From Bog-473 sp963719485 (GTDB lineage: Bacteria; Actinomycetota; Acidimicrobiia; Acidimicrobiales; RAAP-2), in NCBI GenBank assembly GCA_963719485.1, contig OY970387.1:4216001-4280000 (forward strand): a stretch of DNA of 64,000 bases, read 5' to 3'. Every line of letters starts with the position of its first letter. Position 1 is the first letter of the stretch. Made by a program: the position numbers and the translations under genes. The notes below the pieces were generated by a model. It saw only the letters and a program-made list of their open reading frames with translations, was not told the origin of the DNA and searched no databases. Below, piece after piece: positions 62,339-64,000 of the stretch.

Positions 62339-63283
62339 ATGAGCACACTCCCAGGAAAGACCGTGATGATCACAGGCGCCAACGCCGGGATCGGCAAGGA
62401 CGTGGCCCGGCAACTGGCGCTACGTCCCGAGGTCGCCCGTATCTACCTGGCGTGCCGGAACCAAGATCGTGCGACAAGTGCAAAGGCCGAGCTCGAAGCA
62501 GCGACCGGCCGGCGCATCTTCGACATCGTTCTCATGGACGTCGCCGATCTGGGTTCGGTGCGCGCCGGCCTTGCGGCCATCAACGGATCCGTCGACGCGC
62601 TGGTGCTGAACGCTGGTGTCATTGGCCCGCACTCGATGGACTTGACCGCTGACGGGGTCACCACCGTGTTCGCGACGAACGTCCTTGGCCACGTCGTCCT
62701 CCTCGAAGGGCTCCTGGCCGAGGATCGGCTTGGCGAGGTTGCGGTCTTGGCCGGAAGTGAAGCAGCCAGGGGGGTCCCGAAGTTGCGGATGAAGGGGCCA
62801 TCGTTCGTCTCAACCTCCGCCGACGAGCTCGCCACTGTCATCGACGGCAGCTACTTCGCCAGCAGAAAACCTGACTTCAACCTCGCTTTCGGGCAGGCCA
62901 AGTACATCGGGGCCCTATGGATGGCCTACCTGGCCCGCCAACACCCCGACCGCCGCTTCATCACCGTGAGCCCCGGCAACACCACCGGCACCCAAGCAGC
63001 CAGTGACCTCCCATTGCCGATGCGTATCGCGGCCAAATACGTCATGCCCACCCTGGGTCTCGCCCACAAACTTGACGTGGGCGCGAAGCGACTGGTCGAC
63101 GGCGTCACCGACCCGACCCTGTCGAGCGGCGTGTTCTACGCCAGCGCGGCCAACACGCTCAAGGGTCCTTTGGTCAACCAAGCAGACATCCTCCCCGACC
63201 TGGCCAACCCGTCGTTTCAGGACCACGCCAACGAGGCCATCCACCGCTTCGTCACCGAACATCGCTCTGAGCCTCGCCGATGA
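62339..63283 (+). CDS. SDR-family protein (protochlorophyllide-reductase-like clade)
   Basis: 314 residues; GAGGAAA 6 nt before ATG. TVMITGANAGIGKDVARQLA (cofactor), ARIYLACRNQDRATSAKAEL, LVLNAGVIGPHSMDLTADG, and FATNVLGHVVLLEGLLAEDR. The later region reads FNLAFGQAKYIGALWMAYLA, where the YxxxK motif is shifted to FGQAKY. It resembles retinol dehydrogenase/POR-like SDRs. About 130 bp after the first SDR; shared control by the TetR is likely. Confidence 0.83.
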   Translation: MSTLPGKTVMITGANAGIGKDVARQLALRPEVARIYLACRNQDRATSAKAELEAATGRRIFDIVLMDVADLGSVRAGLAAINGSVDALVLNAGVIGPHSMDLTADGVTTVFATNVLGHVVLLEGLLAEDRLGEVAVLAGSEAARGVPKLRMKGPSFVSTSADELATVIDGSYFASRKPDFNLAFGQAKYIGALWMAYLARQHPDRRFITVSPGNTTGTQAASDLPLPMRIAAKYVMPTLGLAHKLDVGAKRLVDGVTDPTLSSGVFYASAANTLKGPLVNQADILPDLANPSFQDHANEAIHRFVTEHRSEPRR

Positions 63284-63327
63284 AGTCCGATCGCTAATTA
63301 CCATCAGATGGTCCTCGCGTGGCGTTG

Positions 63328-64000
63328 CTACTGCTTGCGATCCGGGAGCATCGGGGCAGATCCGATTCGGTGTGCAATCTGTTCGAGGCGACTTCGTAGA
63401 GGACGCCCGACGAGAAGGGAGTCGAGGGCCCCGAGAGCCCAGATGAGGCAATGCGCGGCCAGTGCGACGACCGCCGTTTCGCCAGAGGGTGTCGTTCTGA
63501 ATGCCGGGACCTCATCGTTGGCTGTGCCGACCAGGTACTCGGAAGCGGCGGACAGAGTGGGGTGGGCAACCTAACACTCCACCCTGTAGACGATGTAGAG
63601 GTCACGGTCGACGCCGAGGTTCTTGCAGATTTCGATGAAGTGCCGGAGGGTGTCCTGCTCATCGACCTTGGGCACCTCGACATCGAGGACCTCGCGGATG
63701 GCCTCGGTGGGGAATGGGAGATCAAATGCAGCCTGATCGGCCGCGACTCGAATCGCACGCTGATGCTCCGCCATGACAGCGCTGACCGCGTCATCTCCGA
63801 CCTGCACCAGCCAGTGCAACGTGATCGCGTACTCGAGCAGCGAGCGCACGATGACGCGAGCCTCGTGTGCGAACCCACCGTCTGAGAGCACCAGGATGCA
63901 CCGAGCGAAGCGGTTCGCCTGGGTGGCCCACCCGTGGGCGATCTGGAGCTGCCAGACGTTGTCCCGATCCACTTCCACGGACGGCAGCGCCTCGAATAGC
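63328..64000 (-). pseudogene. DUF5677-like protein gene with internal TAG, 5' end outside window
   Basis: Read from the right edge: LFEALPSVEVDRDNVWQLQI, then ANRFARCILVLSDGGFAHEA and RVIVRSLLEYAITLHWLVQV, the conserved helices of DUF5677-type proteins, then DLYIVYRVEC and TAG at 63573-63571. The same frame continues VAHPTLSAASEYLVGTANDE and VALAAHCLIWALGALDSLL, to a second TAG at 63330-63328. The downstream part looks like a real helical domain, so the first stop is probably a nonsense mutation or sequencing error. GTG 63978 is in frame, but the frame runs past the edge. Function unknown. Confidence 0.65.

Noticed and set aside
58968..64000. UAG recoding (pyrrolysine-like) as the explanation for both in-frame TAG codons
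   Set aside because: Many genes in the window end with TAG as a normal stop (for example at 7820, 24915, 41577, 43717, 54395, 56400 and 58831), so general recoding is unlikely; only verification of reads could revive it.
1..64000. CRISPR arrays, tRNA or rRNA genes, insertion sequences, prophage
   Set aside because: No spaced direct repeats, cloverleaf or rRNA segments, transposase motifs or phage structural genes were seen in reading both strands.

Overview
The window is high-GC, densely coded DNA from an actinomycete-type bacterium. The evidence is the family content: a DUF222/HNH endonuclease, an Rpf-like muralidase, an MpaB/DUF2236 oxygenase, several DinB-like proteins, a LigD-type repair ligase, a ZAS anti-sigma factor, many SDRs and amidohydrolase-2 proteins, and frequent GTG starts. 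The mix resembles deep-branching environmental Actinomycetota (for example Acidimicrobiia), but that placement is inference. I see no rRNA, tRNA, CRISPR array, transposase or prophage genes.

Layout. 0-2.4 kb: a secreted beta-propeller protein (running off the left edge) divergent from a TetR regulator, with striking inverted repeats between them, then an ECF sigma factor and its zinc anti-sigma factor. 2.6-7.8 kb: two head-to-head UvrD-like helicases, one with an HRDC-like C-terminus. 7.9-10.3 kb: a MerR/MFS drug-efflux unit with paired operator-like sites. 10.8-18 kb: Rpf-like muralidase, VOC protein, sulfotransferase, frameshifted YihY, and a two-gene LigD (phosphoesterase-ligase plus separate polymerase). 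18.2-23.6 kb: IDH/IMDH-family dehydrogenase, CFA synthase, TIG-domain membrane protein, phosphoribosyltransferase, small HicA-like protein, ROK kinase. 23.7-28.7 kb: xylose-type sugar ABC importer followed by an anchored PQQ-like propeller. 29-41.6 kb: sulfatase, ketopantoate reductase-like protein, MpaB-like oxygenase, SDR/aldose epimerase pair, frameshifted surE, HNH endonuclease, ArfB-like hydrolase, aldo/keto reductase, NUDIX and type II NADH dehydrogenase.

41.6-49.3 kb is a catabolic block: a frameshifted acyl-CoA dehydrogenase and a PECR-type enoyl-CoA reductase meet, tail to tail, a tightly coupled six-gene operon (SDR, amidohydrolase, acetoacetate decarboxylase-like, amidohydrolase, methyltransferase, DMT-type transporter) headed by a perfect palindrome. 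50.9-53 kb is an arsenic operon, arsR divergent from arsI-aquaglyceroporin-arsC, with two matching operator-like sites. 53-58.8 kb holds a TTC38-like protein, DUF4389 protein, CDF exporter, and a pirin/epimerase pair divergent from a MarR regulator. The last 5 kb holds a degraded NERD gene, a short SRPBCC gene, a TetR/SDR/SDR cluster, and a DUF5677-like gene interrupted by an in-frame TAG and running off the right edge.

One cross-cutting feature: three conserved genes (yihY, surE, acyl-CoA dehydrogenase) each carry one extra nucleotide in a short base run, and two genes near the right end carry an in-frame TAG inside otherwise conserved sequence. These are either assembly errors or real lesions, and they decide how much of this annotation is functional.
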